Positions 43,547 to 45,668 of a DNA stretch of 45,668 bases are shown piece after piece. Both the position numbers and the translations under genes were made by a program. The notes below the pieces were generated by a model. The model was not told where the DNA came from and did no database searches. It saw only the letters and a program-made list of their open reading frames with translations. Numbering within the stretch: position 1 is the first letter of the stretch; each line of letters begins with the position of its first letter. Source of the DNA: Phycisphaerae bacterium (GTDB taxonomy: Bacteria > Planctomycetota > Phycisphaerae > Phycisphaerales > UBA1924); the NCBI GenBank assembly GCA_016795005.1, contig JAEUIV010000086.1:1-45668 (forward strand), in the 5' to 3' direction.

Positions 43547-44131
43547 ATGCTTCCAAAAGAACTCGGTGCGTTGATGCCATACGCGTTCGTCGCCGAGTGG
43601 GCGGCACGCCATCTCCAGCGGCAGGAACTCTTGCGGCACGACGAACCCCCAAGCCTTGACGACATCTTGTGCGATCCAAGCCTCGCCGCGCAGTTCGACG
43701 AGCTCGCGTCCAGAATAAAGCCCGGCATCAAGCCGCTGGATATCCGTTGGGCCGCCCTGGGGTTCCGCAAGACTGCCCGCAAGGCGGCCGCCCCCGGCAG
43801 CGTAGCGGTCGAGCCGACCGAACGAGTGGACGCGGATGCGGGCATTTCGCAGCTGCCCGAGAAGCCGGGCCTTTATCTGATCGTGGCCGACCAGCAGGTG
43901 CTCTACGCCAATTACACGCGAGACCTGCGTGACCAACTCACTCGACACGCAGAAGTGGCGAGCGGTGCCCTTGCCCCCGAATGGCTGCTGCCCAAGCAAT
44001 CACGCCCGGACACCGTGCGGTGGGCATGGTTCCAGTCGCTGACCCCGGCGGCGGTGGCAGAGGCTCGGATTCACCTCGTGGCGGAGCATAGGCCGTGGCT
44101 GAACCTGCTGGACCTGGGGGATGTGGCGTGA
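43547..44131 (+). CDS. GIY-YIG-like domain protein, possibly 5' truncated
   Basis: About 194 residues from the ATG at 43547. The N-terminal half (MPYAFVAEWAARHL, EPPSLDDILCDPSLAAQFDELA) is unassigned. The C-terminal half resembles a GIY-YIG nuclease domain: GLYLIVADQQVLYANYTRDLRDQLTRH, where GLY stands for GIY and LYAN for YIG, and the catalytic Arg of the following helix is kept. Loss of the second motif makes nuclease activity doubtful. No ribosome-binding site is visible before 43547 or 43574, so the true start may have been lost. The stop overlaps the next gene's GTG (GTGA). A degraded copy of the last 147 bp lies 0.6 kb downstream. Confidence 0.65.
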   Translation: MLPKELGALMPYAFVAEWAARHLQRQELLRHDEPPSLDDILCDPSLAAQFDELASRIKPGIKPLDIRWAALGFRKTARKAAAPGSVAVEPTERVDADAGISQLPEKPGLYLIVADQQVLYANYTRDLRDQLTRHAEVASGALAPEWLLPKQSRPDTVRWAWFQSLTPAAVAEARIHLVAEHRPWLNLLDLGDVA

Positions 44132-44545
44132 CGGCGACAGATGAACATGCCTGGGCCGTCGAGATCATCCGGCGTCACTTCGCCGACGGGCTGGAGAGAA
44201 TCTGCGATCCGGACGTTCTGGCCGAGCGGTATCGTGAGTTCCAACGACGGCAGGACCCGATCTACACCGGTCTACGCACACCTCGTGCAGGAGAAGATCC
44301 TGCGCGATCCGGGTTCGCTACGAGTCGGCGTGGCTGCTCTCGTGCCACGAAAGGTGGACTCGGCGCACCAGGATCATTACCCGGACTACTTCTCGACCGA
44401 GACCTATTGGTCGACAGAGCGCCTCTGGCAGTTCATTGGCGTGCCGTTCGAGGCCGTGACCTCGGCCATCGACGAGGTGGCTGGCGAGTTTCGTGAGCGG
44501 CTGAAAGAAGGCCTGAGGGGTCTGCTTCCGGGTGCGAGTCAATGA
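44128..44545 (+). pseudogene. Hypothetical gene broken by a frameshift near 44270
   Basis: The first frame from the GTG at 44128 reads TATDEHAWAVEIIRRHFADGLERI up to RRQDPIYTG; the neighbouring frame then carries on with VYAHLVQEKILRDPGSLRVGVAALVPRKV and FSTETYWSTERLWQFIGVPF to a stop at 44545. Joined, they make about 138 residues of consistent, protein-like sequence. The switch falls at a near-repeat (TCTACACC / TCTACGCAC) around 44260-44275, which could be a small duplication or a sequencing error. The family is unknown. It is coupled to the GIY-YIG-like gene, and a further 15-codon frame begins in its stop (ATGA, 44541). Confidence 0.6.
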
Positions 44546-44594
44546 CCGAGGACGCGGCCCAACGGCTGCCGGGCCCATTCGGCCCGTAGAATAA

Positions 44595-44738
44595 GTGCTT
44601 CCGAAGCAGCCACGCCCTGACACCGTGCGGTAGACGTGATTCCAGCCGGTAACCCCGGCGGCGGTGGCAGAGGCTCGAAATCACCGCTTTGCGGAGCATC
44701 GGCCGTTGCTAAACCTGCTGGAGACTGGTGCCGCATGA
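44595..44738 (+). pseudogene. Decayed second copy of the GIY-YIG-like gene's 3' end
   Basis: This 144-bp stretch aligns with 43985-44131 almost end to end, including an exact GACACCGTGCGGT block and a CCCCGGCGGCGGTGGCAGAG block. In the frame of the intact copy, two tryptophan codons have become TAG and TGA, so it is not translated. It keeps the original gene end with an ATGA overlap into a following frame at 44735. This indicates a former tandem pair of GIY-YIG gene units. Confidence 0.8.
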
Positions 44739-44852
44739 ACAACCCAGTGAGCGCGACGTCGATCCGGCTCTCGGATCTCGTCGGCCAACCAGACCGGTCC
44801 GGACCCGTCGCACTGCAGGCCCACATGTCAACAAGCGGTCCCATTCAACGCG

Positions 44853-44873
44853 AGAGTTCGAGAGTTCGAGAGT
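44853..44873. repeat. Short tandem repeat of AGAGTTCG
   Basis: Two exact copies of the 8-mer AGAGTTCG (44853-44868) are followed by a partial third (AGAGT). It lies in a non-coding decayed stretch, at the junction between two gene fragments, and may mark slippage or an end-joining event. Confidence 0.6.
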
Positions 44874-45042
44874 CTCGGGGTCGTGTTCGACCCGAACGGC
44901 ACGGTGTTCTGATCCCACCCCTGTTCCGGTGCCTGAAACCGAGAGCCACTGCTCGGCCGCACGTTGGCCAGAATCCCGGCCATTCCCGCGAGTTCTGACC
45001 TTTCGGCCGAAGCCAGGAGCGCTCTCGGCTTTCCAATCGACA

Positions 45043-45066
45043 ACCGGCCCGCTTTCGCGGGCCGGT
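45043..45066. terminator. Strong G/C hairpin, possible terminator
   Basis: ACCGGCCCGC-TTTC-GCGGGCCGGT is a perfect 10-bp stem with a 4-nt loop. No U-tract follows on either strand, so it could be a factor-dependent terminator or a structural remnant of an element end. No intact gene lies within 400 bp on the left to which it could belong. Confidence 0.45.
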
Positions 45067-45390
45067 CTAGAACTCCGGGAGAAAAACCGACTTCGAACTC
45101 TTGGGTGGAGAGGGTGAGAGGTGATGACGAAGGCCGCGAAATGTTGTCATATGTGTCACCTTTTGGCGGGCGCCAGACGACGTAATGTCCTGTCGATAAA
45201 GCACTTAGAGGTGTCATGCTGCTTGGGGGGTGACAAAGCAATTCTCTTGTTCTTAAACCGACTGGGACCGGCACGATCTGGGGCTTGGCAAACCTTACAC
45301 CGGCATCGGCTGGGAGTTGTACACGTTGGATGCAGAGCGCACGGTCGTCAGAGAGGCGTTCAGCCGTCGGAATGTGGGTTTTCATCTCCT

Positions 45391-45582
45391 CTCGAAGACC
45401 TCATTGGCTTCGCTGAACTGAAGACTACGGGCAAAGGCAACCTGTTCGTGATCTTCGGCGAACCGGACATCGAAATCCTGCCGCCGCTGGACGCGCCCAA
45501 GGGGGCCGACCCGAAGGGATACGACAGCATCCGCGTGAAGATCAACGGCGTGGATGTGTTCCATCCGCAGACGGGCGAGTGA
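45391..45582 (+). pseudogene. Fragment resembling the C-terminal region of a Mod-type DNA methyltransferase
   Basis: About 63 codons ending at a TGA: FAELKTTGKGNLFVIFGEPDIEIL followed by IRVKINGVDVFHPQTGE. The GKGNLFVxFGEPDI and GVDVFxPxTGE pattern is what I recall from adenine-specific methyltransferases of type III-like systems, where the protein continues well past TGE; here it stops at that point. The catalytic DPPY region is absent upstream. It is taken as a two-sided truncation; family recall is by memory only. Confidence 0.45.
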
Positions 45583-45657
45583 GGTTGCCCACTGGCGGTG
45601 GACGGGATGGATCGATGGGATGATATCCGTCGATCCTTCCCGAAGGAGGTCCACCGG

Positions 45658-45668
45658 ATGGTCAAGGG
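45658..45668 (+). CDS. Start of a gene running off the window
   Basis: AAGGAGG at 45643-45649 followed after 8 bp by ATG (MVK...) is a strong translation start at the right edge. Only three full codons are visible, so the product cannot be identified. Confidence 0.45.

Larger units (their letters stand above)
44739..45390. other. Gene-poor stretch with gene-end debris
   Basis: No intact gene was found in these 650 bp. A frame starting at the ATG 44735 (MNNPVSATSIRLSDLVGQ) looks protein-like for about 35 codons and then dissolves. Around 44870-44912 a short frame ends ESLGVVFDPNGTVF-stop, resembling a true C-terminus. A small 8-bp repeat and a hairpin are listed separately. Around 45290-45400 one frame reads GWELYTLDAERTVVREAFSRRNVGFHLL, possibly more debris. 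No tRNA could be folded by eye. Confidence 0.5.

Noticed and set aside
44853-44873. CRISPR-like repeat
   Set aside because: Only an 8-bp tandem unit without spacers; no array anywhere in the window.
44880-45066. tRNA gene next to the G/C hairpin, as an island attachment site
   Set aside because: No cloverleaf or T-loop with matching acceptor stem could be built by eye.

Overview
The window is GC-rich bacterial chromosome with very dense coding. The best fit is a planctomycete, probably of the class Phycisphaerae. This is inferred from the protein types: secreted proteins ending in paired dockerin-like EF-hand repeats, a DNRLRE-domain protein with a PEP-CTERM-like tail, a sulfatase with a formylglycine-generating enzyme, and proteins carrying planctomycete-style Cys-rich repeats. 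No rRNA, tRNA, CRISPR array or intact transposase was found.

Positions 1-30.9 kb look like ordinary chromosome. From the left: the E1 (5' end cut by the window edge) and E2 subunits of 2-oxoglutarate dehydrogenase; pyruvate phosphate dikinase facing them; PabB and a Nudix hydrolase; a small membrane protein; an NAD-dependent sugar epimerase; three large exported proteins (one a multicopper oxidase fused to DNRLRE and dockerin-like domains); a 53-residue basic protein, a secreted protein and a MOSC protein; an isolated ATP synthase beta subunit; an OprB-like porin with a sulfatase; then a formylglycine-generating enzyme and a nearly complete molybdenum-cofactor set (mobA, mogA, moaC, moeA, moaD, moaE, moaA) with a TauE/SafE exporter and a CMD-family protein.

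Positions 31-41.6 kb form an accessory stress module. Its left edge carries a DUF2924-type mobile-element remnant and a MarR-like regulator. Then come, all on the + strand, a tandem universal stress protein, a GAF histidine kinase and an NtrC-type sigma54 activator. Directly after the activator lies a textbook sigma54 promoter, preceded by two 15-bp dyads embedded in the activator's last codons. The promoter faces a tight eight-gene run: glutamate dehydrogenase, two Rnk/GreA-C paralogues, a fusion of a ribosome-hibernation (HPF/RaiA) domain to a TrkA-N NAD-binding domain, a second universal stress protein, a UPF0316 membrane protein, an AhpD-like protein and a DUF488 protein. I read this as a nitrogen/energy- or redox-responsive dormancy module; the HPF-TrkA-N fusion is its most unusual part.

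Positions 41.6-45.7 kb are a zone of decay. They hold a DsbA-NhaA fusion cut off early in NhaA, an unidentified gene piece, an N-terminally truncated LOG-family gene, a GIY-YIG-like gene whose 3' end recurs downstream with stop codons, a frameshifted gene, and a fragment resembling the C-terminal part of a Mod-type DNA methyltransferase. This is what a repeatedly rearranged genomic-island end would look like.
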